Under the pieces are notes generated by a model. The model did no database searches. It had not been told where the DNA came from and saw nothing but the letters and a program-made list of their open reading frames with translations. A DNA stretch of 64,000 nt from Mariniphaga sediminis (GTDB lineage: Bacteria; Bacteroidota; Bacteroidia; Bacteroidales; Prolixibacteraceae), in assembly GCF_003573545.1 (NCBI RefSeq), contig NZ_QWET01000003.1, forward strand, positions 62,001 to 126,000, read 5' to 3'. The translations under genes and the position numbers were made by a program. Each line of letters starts with the position of its first letter. The stretch's first letter is position 1. This document shows positions 46,255-57,000 of the stretch, in pieces.

Positions 46255-47487
46255 ATGCCAGAAGTTTCAGATAGAGGAAAGGCCATGCCCGATTCACCCA
46301 TACGGAAGTTGGCTCCGCTGGCCGAGAAAGCCAAAGAGCGGGGAGTGAAGGTTTATCATTTAAATATCGGTCAGCCCGATTTGCCCACCCCGCCCGAAGC
46401 ATTGGCAGCGATAAAAAATATTGACAGGAAAATCCTTGAATATACACCCAGTGAGGGCATTCGCTCTTTACGCCAAAAGCTGGCGAAGTATTACCACAAA
46501 TTCAATATTGATGTGGAGGCGGATGATATCATTGTTACAACAGGCGGCAGTGAAGCGGTAACATTTGCATTTATGAGTACACTGGACCCGGGGGATGAAA
46601 TCATTGTGCCTGAACCAGCTTACGCTAATTATGAGGCATTTGCCATTGTGGCGGGAGCAGTAATTAAATCAATTGCAGCCACTATTGATGATGGGTTTGC
46701 CCTGCCTCCGGTAGAAGAGTTCGAAAAACTCATTACCCCCAAAACAAAGGGGATTATGATTTGCAACCCGAACAATCCAACCGGATACCTTTACACACGT
46801 GAAGAGATGAACAAAATACGCGATCTGGTAAAAAAATATGACTTGTATCTTTTTTCAGACGAGGTGTACCGTGAATTTTGTTACACCGGGTCGCCCTATA
46901 TTTCTGCTTTTCATCTGGAGGGGATCGAGCAGAATGTGGTGCTGATCGATTCGGTTTCAAAACGTTACAGCGAATGCGGGCTGCGAATCGGGGCGCTCAT
47001 CTCCAAAAACAAAGAGGTGCGTCGGAATGTACTGAAGTTTTGCCAGGCCCGGCTGAGCCCGCCTCTGATTGGGCAAATTGCTGCAGAGGCTTCACTTGAT
47101 GCCGATCCGGAGTACATGTTAAACAACTACAATGAATACGTGAACCGGCGGAAGTTTTTAATAGACGGACTGAACCGGATTGAAGGGGTCTATTCTCCCA
47201 TTCCAATGGGGGCCTTTTATACTGTAGCCCGACTGCCGGTTGACAATGCCGACAATTTCTGCTCCTGGTTGCTTTCCGATTTTGAATATGAAAAACAGAC
47301 TGTTTTCCTCGCTCCGGCTTCGGGCTTTTATACTGCTTCCGATAAAGGAATGGATGAAGTGCGTATTGCGTACGTTTTGAAAAAGGGAGATTTGGCCGTT
47401 TGTCTGAAAATATTGGAAGAAGCGCTGAAAGTTTATCCGGGAAGTAAGGTGCGAAAAAGCGCGCCAATAAAGGAGTCTGTAGAATAA
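46255..47487 (+). CDS. Class I/II PLP-dependent aminotransferase (aspartate aminotransferase-like)
   Basis: A 410-residue fold-type I aminotransferase. Seen: NIGQPDLPTPPEAL, TTGGSEAVTFAFMS (phosphate-binding loop), MICNPNNPTGYLYT (the Asn that contacts PLP), FSDEVYREFCY, and the PLP lysine Lys236 in DSVSKRYSECGLRIGAL. Two extended N-terminal residues blocks are typical of the AspC-like Bacteroidota group; whether it acts on aspartate or other amino acids cannot be settled. It is divergent from ald, so both may belong to amino-acid nitrogen metabolism. A terminator follows. Confidence 0.92.
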   Translation: MPEVSDRGKAMPDSPIRKLAPLAEKAKERGVKVYHLNIGQPDLPTPPEALAAIKNIDRKILEYTPSEGIRSLRQKLAKYYHKFNIDVEADDIIVTTGGSEAVTFAFMSTLDPGDEIIVPEPAYANYEAFAIVAGAVIKSIAATIDDGFALPPVEEFEKLITPKTKGIMICNPNNPTGYLYTREEMNKIRDLVKKYDLYLFSDEVYREFCYTGSPYISAFHLEGIEQNVVLIDSVSKRYSECGLRIGALISKNKEVRRNVLKFCQARLSPPLIGQIAAEASLDADPEYMLNNYNEYVNRRKFLIDGLNRIEGVYSPIPMGAFYTVARLPVDNADNFCSWLLSDFEYEKQTVFLAPASGFYTASDKGMDEVRIAYVLKKGDLAVCLKILEEALKVYPGSKVRKSAPIKESVE

Positions 47488-47852
47488 TTCAAAAAAAATT
47501 ATTTTTTTTTAAACCTTTTCTAACCTGGTGTGTTTTGATTGTACACTTAGCTCACTACACACAATGGTTTGGTTTTTGGTTTAGTTTAGGTTTAGGTTGA
47601 TAGAGAAAAGGCTGGTTGTTGAACTGGCCTTTTTGTTTTTATATCATCTCTGTTGTCAAAAAATATTTTACCTGCAACGTTTTCAAACATACATTTTCGT
47701 ACAAAAAATTCGTTTATAGATAGTGAAAACTAAATAAATGAAAATCAATAAGAAAGTTAATCAAATGTTAAACTTTATGCTAAAAAACATATTTAAATAA
47801 TTATTTATACATTTGAAAGGGACATTAATGTCTTTTTTTGCAACAAAAAGTT
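47488..47852. other. Intergenic region after the aminotransferase gene
   Basis: No gene seen in about 365 bp of AT-rich DNA. It includes the terminator at 47605-47640 and an A/T-rich stretch before a small membrane-protein gene. Confidence 0.5.
47605..47640 (+). terminator. Rho-independent terminator after the aminotransferase gene
   Basis: AAAAGGC (47606-47612) with GGTT pairs with AAC and GGCCTTTT (47627-47634), and the stem runs into a T-rich tail. Confidence 0.75.
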
Positions 47853-48020
47853 ATGGAAACAAAAACAAATCACAATCAGATTGTCATTACGACAGGTTCT
47901 GAGGACAGGAAACAGAAGCTGCCTGTAAACTTGCTGATTACATTGGTAGCAGGTGCTATAACAGGCATGGCAATTATTTTCGGCCTTTTTTGGGGGGCAG
48001 AAATGCTTTTCAGTCTTTAA
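47853..48020 (+). CDS. Small single-helix membrane protein
   Basis: A 55-residue protein. An N-terminal polar part (Lys, Asn and Thr rich) is followed by one hydrophobic helix (about 28-50, with GAITGMAIIFGLFWGA) that ends almost at the C terminus. The ATG at 47853 is preferred over an in-frame TTG at 47838. No family recognised. It stands alone between a terminator and the sulfatase gene, so it is a plausible small gene rather than a certain one. Confidence 0.45.
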   Translation: METKTNHNQIVITTGSEDRKQKLPVNLLITLVAGAITGMAIIFGLFWGAEMLFSL

Positions 48021-48115
48021 TTTTTGATCCCTGAACCTGCAATCAAAAGCGGAATTCTTTATCTTTCGACAAAATTCAATTACAGAATAAGTTTTTTGCC
48101 GAAAATTAAAGTCCA

Positions 48116-49555
48116 ATGAAGCACTTTCAAAATTTTTTGCTGGCGGTAATATTGATTGCCATATCCCTGAACAGTTGTAATACAAAAGAAACAGTAACTG
48201 AAACACGTCCTAACATTATTTTGGTAATGGCTGACGATCAGGGGTGGGGTGACATGGCCTACAACGGACATCCGGTGCTGCAAACCCCAAATTTTGATAA
48301 CCTGTCAGCTTCCGGATTACGTTTCGACCATTTTTATGCCGCTGCGCCAGTGTGTTCCCCTACTCGCGGGAGCGTAATGACCGGCAGGCATCCTAATCGC
48401 TTTGGCTGTTTTAGCTGGGGACACACATTGCGGCCACAGGAAATAACCATTGCCGAGGCGCTGCAATCAGCAGGCTACGTTACCGGCCATTTTGGAAAAT
48501 GGCATTTGGGTTCGGTGGAAAATGGCAGTCCGGTAAGTCCGGGTGCCAGTGGTTTTGATGAGTGGATTTCATCCCCCAACTTTTTTGATAATAATCCGAT
48601 TCTTAGTCGCGAAGGTACTGCTGTTCAAATGCACGGCGAAAGTTCAATGGTAACTACAGAAATTGCATTGGAGTTTATACGTAAATATGCAGATTCAGAA
48701 CAACCTTTTTTTGCCGTTGTTTGGTTTGGTTCCCCGCATGTTCCGCACATAGCTGCTAAAGAGGACAGCGCTTTGTATCCGGGGTTTGAGTCACATCTTC
48801 AGCATTTTTACGGAGAAATTTCCGGAATGGATCACGCCATGGGAAAGCTCAGGCAGGAGTTAAAAGATTTGGGGATCAGGAACAACACCTTACTTTGGTA
48901 TTGCAGCGATAACGGTGGCCTTCCAAAAGTTGGAGCTACGGGCGGACGCGGGCATAAGTCAGACATTTATGAAGGTGGCCTCCGCGTTCCTGCCATCATT
49001 GAGTGGCCGGCAAAAATACCACAACCCGGAGTGGCTGGAATCCCGGCCAATACGTACGATATTTATCCCACCCTGCTCGAAGTTGCCGGAATTCAACCGG
49101 CAAACCAGCCCGTTCTCGACGGGATTAGTTTGTTGCCTGCGATGGAGCAAAAGGAGCATCAGCGCTCCAGGCCAATGGGGTTTTGGCAATATCCGGTTCG
49201 CGGAAAAATAACACCGGCCCATAAATGGATGTCCGATTTACTGGAAGCACAAAAGCAGGGAAAAGCTGTTTCAGACTCGGCCAGACTGGTTTTGGATGCC
49301 GGAGATATTTCTGTCCAGTATCCGACAGATTCCCTTCCCGGTCATTCCGCCTGGATCGACTGGCCGTGGAAATTGCATCGCATTCAGGATGAATCAGGCG
49401 AAATAACGATGGAACTCTACCATCTGGAGCAAGACAGTATGGAACAAAACAACCTGGCAGATTTGGAAGCTGAAAAAGTACAGTCGATGCTTCCCGAACT
49501 GGAAAAATGGCAGGAGTCTGTTGTACAAAGTTTGAACGGCAGAGATTACCGCTAA
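48116..49555 (+). CDS. Sulfatase lipoprotein (arylsulfatase family, Cys-type)
   Basis: A 479-residue sulfatase with a lipoprotein signal (lipobox LNSC, Cys21). Seen: the N-terminal metal site NIILVMADDQGWGD, the activation motif CSPTRGSVMTGR in which Cys80 is expected to be converted to formylglycine, HFGKWHLG, and SDNGG-like CSDNGGLPKVG with the later GGRGHKSDIYEGGLRVP. Sulfatases of this group desulfate polysaccharides or sulfate esters. No maturase is encoded next to it. Substrate unknown; a marine-type glycan is a reasonable guess from the lifestyle of such bacteria. Confidence 0.93.
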   Translation: MKHFQNFLLAVILIAISLNSCNTKETVTETRPNIILVMADDQGWGDMAYNGHPVLQTPNFDNLSASGLRFDHFYAAAPVCSPTRGSVMTGRHPNRFGCFSWGHTLRPQEITIAEALQSAGYVTGHFGKWHLGSVENGSPVSPGASGFDEWISSPNFFDNNPILSREGTAVQMHGESSMVTTEIALEFIRKYADSEQPFFAVVWFGSPHVPHIAAKEDSALYPGFESHLQHFYGEISGMDHAMGKLRQELKDLGIRNNTLLWYCSDNGGLPKVGATGGRGHKSDIYEGGLRVPAIIEWPAKIPQPGVAGIPANTYDIYPTLLEVAGIQPANQPVLDGISLLPAMEQKEHQRSRPMGFWQYPVRGKITPAHKWMSDLLEAQKQGKAVSDSARLVLDAGDISVQYPTDSLPGHSAWIDWPWKLHRIQDESGEITMELYHLEQDSMEQNNLADLEAEKVQSMLPELEKWQESVVQSLNGRDYR

Positions 49556-49626
49556 ACGTTGAGCCGTAAAAAGTCAGCTACCATTTATTCTTTTGGGTTA
49601 AACTTCTGCATTTTTGACTGAATGAT

Positions 49627-49634
49627 TATCTTTG
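49627..49634 (+). promoter_or_regulatory. Bacteroidota -7 promoter element (TATCTTTG) for pheS
   Basis: An exact TAnnTTTG match, 25 bp before the pheS ATG at 49660. It makes the in-frame TTG at 49651 an unlikely start. Confidence 0.65.
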
Positions 49635-49659
49635 TCCTTTCATTTTAAAATTGGTCAGA

Positions 49660-50679
49660 ATGTTGGACAAAATCAAAGCTTTGCAGCAGGAACTTGAAAA
49701 TGCAACGGCTTCGTCTCAGGACGATGTGGAACTATTGCGCATTAAATATATAAGTAAAAAAGGTAGTATCAACCAACTTTTTTCCGATTTTAAAAATGTT
49801 CCCGGCGACCAGAAAAAAGAGGTGGGCAAGGCTATCAATGATTTGAAAAATTTTGCCCTTGAAAAAATTAACAGTCTGCGCGATTCCTTCGAGTCGAAAA
49901 CGGCTGAAACCTCTGGTGCTGATCTGACCAGGCCAGGAGAACCACTAAGGTTGGGCACACGTCATCCGCTCTCACTGGTTAAGAACAAAATTATCCGCAT
50001 TTTTGGAAGACTTGGTTTTACGGTAGCGGAAGGCCCTGAAATTGAGGACGACTGGCATGTTTTTTCGGCGCTGAACTTTCCACCCGAACATCCGGCCCGC
50101 GATATGCAGGATACCTTTTTTATCGAAAAAGATCCGGATATATTGTTGCGCACCCACACTTCCAGTGTTCAAATACGGGTGATGGAAAACCAACAACCGC
50201 CCATCCGTGCCATCTTCCCCGGAAGGGTTTTCCGGAATGAAGCTATTTCGGCCCGTTCACATTGTATTTTTCACCAGGTTGAAGGTTTATACGTGGATGA
50301 GAATGTGTCGTTTGCCGATCTGAAACAGACCCTGCTTTACTTTGCAAAAGAGCTGTTTGGCGAAGATACCCAAATCAGGTTACGCCCGTCTTATTTCCCG
50401 TTTACCGAACCCAGCGCCGAAATGGATGTGAGCTGTTCGATTTGTGGAGGAGAAGGATGTAATGTGTGCAAGTACACCGGCTGGCTCGAAATCCTGGGAT
50501 GTGGAATGGTAGATCCCAACGTGCTGGAATCCTGCCGTATCGACAGCCAAAAATATAGCGGCTTTGCTTTTGGTATGGGAATCGAGCGGATTACCATGCT
50601 TCTTTACGGGATAAAAGATATTCGTCATTTTTTCGAGAATGATGTTCATTTTTTAAAACAATTTGGGCCTGCTGTCTGA
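49660..50679 (+). CDS. pheS: Phenylalanine--tRNA ligase alpha subunit
   Basis: A 339-residue PheS, the catalytic subunit of the alpha2beta2 enzyme that charges tRNA-Phe. Seen: an N-terminal coiled coil, TRHPLSLVKNKIIRIFGRLGF, RTHTSSVQIRVME (motif 1/2 region), PGRVFRNEAISARSHCIFHQVEG (motif 2), and AFGMGIERITMLLYGIKDIR (motif 3). pheT is not adjacent, as in many Bacteroidota. Confidence 0.97.
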   Translation: MLDKIKALQQELENATASSQDDVELLRIKYISKKGSINQLFSDFKNVPGDQKKEVGKAINDLKNFALEKINSLRDSFESKTAETSGADLTRPGEPLRLGTRHPLSLVKNKIIRIFGRLGFTVAEGPEIEDDWHVFSALNFPPEHPARDMQDTFFIEKDPDILLRTHTSSVQIRVMENQQPPIRAIFPGRVFRNEAISARSHCIFHQVEGLYVDENVSFADLKQTLLYFAKELFGEDTQIRLRPSYFPFTEPSAEMDVSCSICGGEGCNVCKYTGWLEILGCGMVDPNVLESCRIDSQKYSGFAFGMGIERITMLLYGIKDIRHFFENDVHFLKQFGPAV

Positions 50680-51067
50680 TAGAGAATAAATTGCACCCCG
50701 AAAAATTCTGCAAGCACCGGTAGTTTTTATTATGTGGTAAACACATTCTTCAAAAATAAGATAAAAATATATTTTTCTATTAATTAGGAATTCTGTAACT
50801 TGTTCATGATTTTTTACAAACTCGATACAGAAGATGACCGGACGAATTGATTCCACTTCAAGTGAAAATTGAGGGGATTCTTTATTGAAAGCTAAAGTTT
50901 ACAAATGAAGAATTCTCTTATGTTGAATAAATTCCTCAAATCAGGGTTCCTGGCTCCAGCCAGGTTAATGATACTGTTGTACAAACCCTCTAAATTTCTT
51001 GTCAGTTTAATACACAGGCTTTTAGTATTGAATATCCGGATAAAGTTTGAACCATTAAATAATAATT
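50680..51067. other. Intergenic region before the giant T9SS protein gene
   Basis: About 390 bp of AT-rich DNA without a supported gene. A 64-codon open frame (50905-51099) overlaps the start of the next gene and has no protein-like features. No clear -7 element was seen. Confidence 0.45.
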
Positions 51068-54000
51068 ATGAAAAAGTGTACTTTAATCTTGTTTTGTAGT
51101 AAATTCTTTTTTCCCATTTTTGATTCAGGGGGAAAGAAGCTCTCTTTGTTGCTTTTTATGCTGGCGGTTCCGCTGCTTATGATGGCGCAACGGAAGTATC
51201 CGGATATGGATGTATCCATATCTTCCAACGGGTCTGATTACACAATTAGTTTTTCTTACGATGGAGCGGGTGTGGTTGGATGTAGTGAATCTGTTAAATA
51301 CGATTTTGATATCTTTAAGAATTCGGATTCCAATTCACTTAAAACAATCTCTGGTTCAGGAAGCCAGGGCAGTGGCACCCTGACTTATGTTGCCGGGCCA
51401 AACAACTCAGGGGATTGGGGCTTGCGTTACAAGGAATGGGAAGATTGTATTTGGGCCTGGTGTAATTGTGTGGAATGGGCCTGGAGCGGCTATCCGAGAG
51501 ACATGACCGACAATGGTTCCCATCCTTCAGGATACAGTGTGTTAACCCACGCTGCTACGGTACCCATAAAGTCCCCTTCAAATGTTACTGCTTCGAATGA
51601 AGCATTTTATGACAAAATCACCATTGAATGGACCAAAGAAACCGACATTCCGGATGGAAGTACAAACTACCGGATTTATCGGGGAACAACTTTGAACAAT
51701 GGAACATTAATTCACACTACCGATGGTAGCACCCGTTCATGGACGGATAACACCGTTGAGCCCAATGATGAATTTTATTATTGGGTAACTACTTATACTT
51801 CTTCTTGGGGAAGTCATGAGTCGCCAAGAAACAGCGGCAGGGCTGTGCTGGGGAAGGCAAAAAAACTCTCAGTGCAAGCTTCTGATGGTCTGTACACCAA
51901 CAGGGTCAAAATTGAGTGGGAAGATTTGTCTGAGTTTGCGGAAGAAATTCGTATTGAAAGAAGTATTCCGGAATCGGCAGAAAGGGAAGAACTCGACATT
52001 CTGAGCAAAAATGCACAGGCATACAGCGACGATGGGGCAATTCCCGGATACAACCATACATATTATATTACGCCTATTCACGAGTCTCGCACTTTCCCGT
52101 CTTTTTCAGATAAGGGTTACAAAAAGCCCAACGGGACTATTAAGGGAAATATTACCTCGTTGCTTGGCGCAGGGGTAGAGGGTGTAACCGTTTGTGCGGT
52201 ACTGGCTACACAGGATTTGCCGGAAGGGGCAGTACCTGTTCCTTCGTTAGGGTACTGTACAACAACGGATATAGACGGATACTACGAAATCAGGAATATT
52301 TACTATTTCGAAGAGGCCGAGTTTAAGATAGTTCCCTTCAAATCGGGACCTGTCGGGCCGCATATATTTTCTCCGGACACCATCACCCGAATTCTGGATT
52401 TAAATTCCAAGTTAAGTTCGGGTGCGAATTTTACGGATGAAAGTGTATTTACGGTTTCGGGGAAAGTTATTTTTCCAACATCCTCAACAGGTGTAGAATG
52501 TGGCGTGCCAGATGTTGAAATAAAATTTGACGGCGAAAGCCGGGGGATTTTTACCGATTCTGACGGAAACTGGAGTTATGCCATTCAGGAAGAAGGAACG
52601 TATACCTTCGCTCCGGAGTTTATGCATCATTATTTTGAAAACGATGAGGGAAATACGTCGACCACCGTTTTGGTAAACGACGATATTTCCAATATAGATT
52701 TTACCAACCTTCAGGTGGATAGTATTGAAGTGAAGGTACAGGGCGGATGTGGGAACCCAGTGGCTAATTTTGCAACGGTTCGCGTTACATCTCCGGGAAA
52801 TTGTTACAACCAAACTTTTGCGACTGATGCCAATGGTTTGCTGACACTTAAAAATTTACCGGCACGTGAGTACGATGTACAGGTGATTGCACTCAGTCCA
52901 ACAAGTTCCAGTATAATGGACCAGATTGGAAACAAACCCGTTACAATTGACCTCACCGTCCGCGATACAACGGAGGTTGTAGCTGAGCGGGACAGTATCA
53001 GCATTACCCCTGCCGATACGTTATTCTTGCCGAATGGAAGTGTTTCCATAACTCCTGCCGATACAACCGTTGTAACCCTCACCGATACAACCCGCAGCGA
53101 AGTTATTCCACGCGCTGATTTCATTTACCATTCTCCGCTACAAATAGATGTTGATTTTGAAGATACCGGAGCAGAGGTTATCGATGATTGCCTGAACTCC
53201 GACGGAGATCCTATCATTTTGATGGAACAAAACAGCAAGTATAAAATAGTTTTTGATGTAACAGAACAGTTGGGAGATTGTCCGATAAAAGAAGGCACTC
53301 TGCGTATTTTCGATTTTGTGAGTGACAACGGGGATGAACCCATAGAGGTGCCTATTGTCAATGGTTTTGCTACATATACTGTAGAGGCAGGGTTGCCTGA
53401 AATTGCTGAAAGTGAAGAGCACAATCATGAAAAATTGCTTTACATTGTACCCGAAGTGGGATTTCTGGAGGCACAGCCCGTTGAATACTGGGTTATGGTA
53501 ACCGGAGTAAAAACCCAGGCTCCGTCGTTCATCACAAGGTCGGTGGATTTGCCTATGTTGGTATTGCACGATCCTCCGGGAGACAATAGTCATGCTTTTG
53601 TAGAAAAAGGGACTGAGTTTAAAAGTTTTGAAACCCACGAAGTACTGGTTGGAGGTGAAGCGGGCGTTTTTGCAAATTTATTGATTGGAGCCAAAATAAT
53701 TACTCCATTCTCCACCAACTCGTTTGGTACCATGGTCAATTTTAAGGCGGTTGCCGGAAGGGATAATTTCGACCGGGATGGTATTGAGACAACCATCACA
53801 TTTAATGAAACCTTCTCAACTTCCGACATGGAAAACCTGACCGGTAACGACGGGGACGTGTTTATTGGAGCAGCATTTAACCAGGAGTTTGCAATAGGCG
53901 ACGAATTAGCTTTCGACAAAGATCAGTGTAAACCTGTGATCAAGGTTGTACCAACCATCGACGTTACCGGGTTTGCCACTACATTTATTTATACAGAGAA

Positions 54001-57000
54001 ACATATTAAAAACACTCTGTTGCCCAAGCTGGGAGAATTAAGGGCTGCCATTATTGGCGGAAAAGACGCCAGCCAGTTAACCGAGGAAGAAAAAATACAG
54101 GCCAACCAGCTTATGTTCGACAGTCTTCACTGGGAGAATGTAATGGCTAAAAATGAAGCGAACCGCGATACCAATGCTATTTTCAAAGAAAATAAATCAT
54201 TTAGCGCAGGGGCTCCCTACAGCAATTCATATTCATCCAGTACCACCAACTCTGTTTCGTATGAGTACAACGCATTCGTTAATATTGATCTGGATATCGG
54301 GATTAAAATTGATAACGCTGCCGGTGCCTGGTTTGACAGTGAATTGGGGGTGACTTCGAAATTCAGATGGGGTACAACAACAAATACAGGAACCGCAAAT
54401 ACCACGAGCAGGACAGTGGGATATATTCTGGATGACAATGATATCGGCGATTTCTTTAGTGTCGATATAAAAGAGGATACGGCCTATGGTGTGCCATCCT
54501 TTAAATTGAAATTGGGAACTACCAGTTGTCCTCACGAACCCGGGTCCCAACCCCGCGACGATGCGCGGATTCAAATTTTTCCGCCTCAGATTAATAATGT
54601 GCCCATTGGAGGCCAGGCGGTGTTTACTGCAAATTTGCTGAATGAAAGCCAAAGCAGGGAAACAAGGGAATACCACGTCCGGGCGATATCTACTACAAAT
54701 CCTGACGGAGCAGTGATTAAAATTGGCGGCCAACTTATAAATAACGGTGGTGCATCCTTCTTCCTCGACTTTAACCAGACTGCCAGCGTAGCGTTGACTG
54801 TGGAGAGAGGGCCGTTGGCCACTACCTACGATTCAATCGGGATTATGATGTACCCGCCTTGTGAATATTCGTTGTGGGAAGACAATGGAAATATTACCAG
54901 CGGCGATACTGCGTGGATTTTTGTTGATTTCCAGAGCGACTGTTCCAATGTGTCGTTGCACTTGCCGGGTGATGGCTGGCTGGTAAATCAAAATAATAAT
55001 GACATCCTTGATGTTGCTTTTACAGGATACGATTTGAATAATGAATACCTAGAGAGCATTACCCTGCAATATAAGCGGGAAGGTCAAGGCTGGGTGGATG
55101 ACATTACTATCCAGAAAGAGGAATTGTCTGGTAACTTTTTTGATTACGCATTCGATGTGTCCGGGTTGCCCGATGGAAATTACAGGCTAAGGGCAAAATC
55201 CTTTTGTGGTATCGAAGGCGGGCTTTCCTATTCTTCGGAGCAAAAAGGAATCATTGACCGCACTTCGCTGGCGCCGTTTGGTATGCCTTCACCGGCTGAT
55301 GGGTTCCTGCGGTTTGGTCAGGAAATCAGTGTCACTTTCGATAAAGATATCAATTGTAACTTCAATAGTTACGATCCGGCCCTTTCGCAGGCCTATGTGA
55401 GACTTTTCCTTGAAGATGGAACTGCAATTCCTGCCACGGTCCAGTGTTCCGGAAGTCAGGATAAAATCATTATTGTTCCCAACGAAGATTTGTTTTCGCA
55501 GCCATTGCTGGAAGGAGTAAGGGTTTTTGCCGTAGTAGATAGTATCCAGGATATTTCCGGAAATGTGCAGAAATACCGGACCGAGTGGTCGTTCCTGGTA
55601 AATGTAAGTCCGGTTTCATGGAATCCGGAAGATATTCATCGCACAGCAGTAGAAACGGATGAGGTAATTATAAGCGCCAACCTCGATAACAGCGCTACGA
55701 TAACCAAATCGTTCATTATTTCAGAATGGCCCGATTGGCTTACTCCTTCGGTCACCTCTGCTTCTATTCTTTCCGGGAACAGCTTTACGGTCCAGTTGCA
55801 TGCTGCGGATGACCTCGAGCCCGGCCTTTACGAAGGACAGGTGGTTGCATTGGTTGATGAAGTTCCTGAGATTCTGAACGTAACATTGGAATTATATGCT
55901 GAAGATGTGAACTGGAATATTAACTATCCGGATTTTGAGCATAGTATGAGTATTGTTGCCCAGTTTAGTTCTGATGCAGGGGACTTGAATCTGTCAACCG
56001 GATTGCGCGACAAAATTGCAGCGTATGTTAATGGAGAACTGAGAGGGGTCGGAAATATTACGTTTGTTTCCGAACTGAACAGGTATGCTGCGTTTATAAA
56101 TGTAGCCGGAAATATAAGTGGCGAAAACGGTAGTCTGCTTGAAGCGGAAGATTATGTGAGTGATTTGAGTGTACAGGATATCACTGTTACGGACGAAGGA
56201 GTCAATTCCGGAGCAACCCGTTTTAAAAAGAATAACTGGATTGAGTTCGATGTTTATGCTACGAAGCCGGGCACTTTCGATGCTGCCTTCAGGCTGGCAA
56301 GTACAAGATCGGGCGAAGAGGTTGAGTTGTATGTTGATGGGGTATTGAAAACTACCTTCACTGTTCCCAATACCGGGAGCCTCAGCGCTTTCTCAACATT
56401 TGTAACCAGTGTTGAAATGAGTGCAGGAGCCCATCTTCTTCGTATTCAGTCAAAAAATGCTGAGTTCGATTTAAACTGGATTAATTTTCCGGAATACCAT
56501 GTAAGAAATCAACATACTCCGGAGGTAATTAAATTCAGGATGTGGGATGGCTTGAACGGGATAGAATATGGTGCCATTGAAGAATTAACTTTCTTCAGCG
56601 ACGGTGTTGTAGGGAATGCCCAGGAGCCATTTATTCTGCACCCGGCCGGAGGAATCCAGGAAATGATACTGGCCAAAGGCTGGACATGGATTTCGGTTAA
56701 TAAAGAGAGTGACGATATGAGCGTGGGTAAAGTACTCGAAAGTATTACACCTCCCACTTCTTTGAATAATATCACATTGAAGTCACAAACAGCATTTTCT
56801 CAATATACCAGCGAAGCTGGCTGGCAGGGAGGTTTAGCCGATATCGACTTACAGTCGGGGTATATGATTCATCTGGATACCCATGGAGATACCCTGAATT
56901 TAATCGGGAAAACACCTGAGAATAATGTAAACATTTCTCTGACGCCAAAATGGAACTGGATTGGTTTCCCCAAACCCGGAATAATGGGTGTGGATAGTGT

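Noticed and set aside
50905-51099. A 64-codon open frame overlapping the start of the giant T9SS gene
   Set aside because: It lies in another frame, runs into the signal-peptide coding region, and has no distinctive features.
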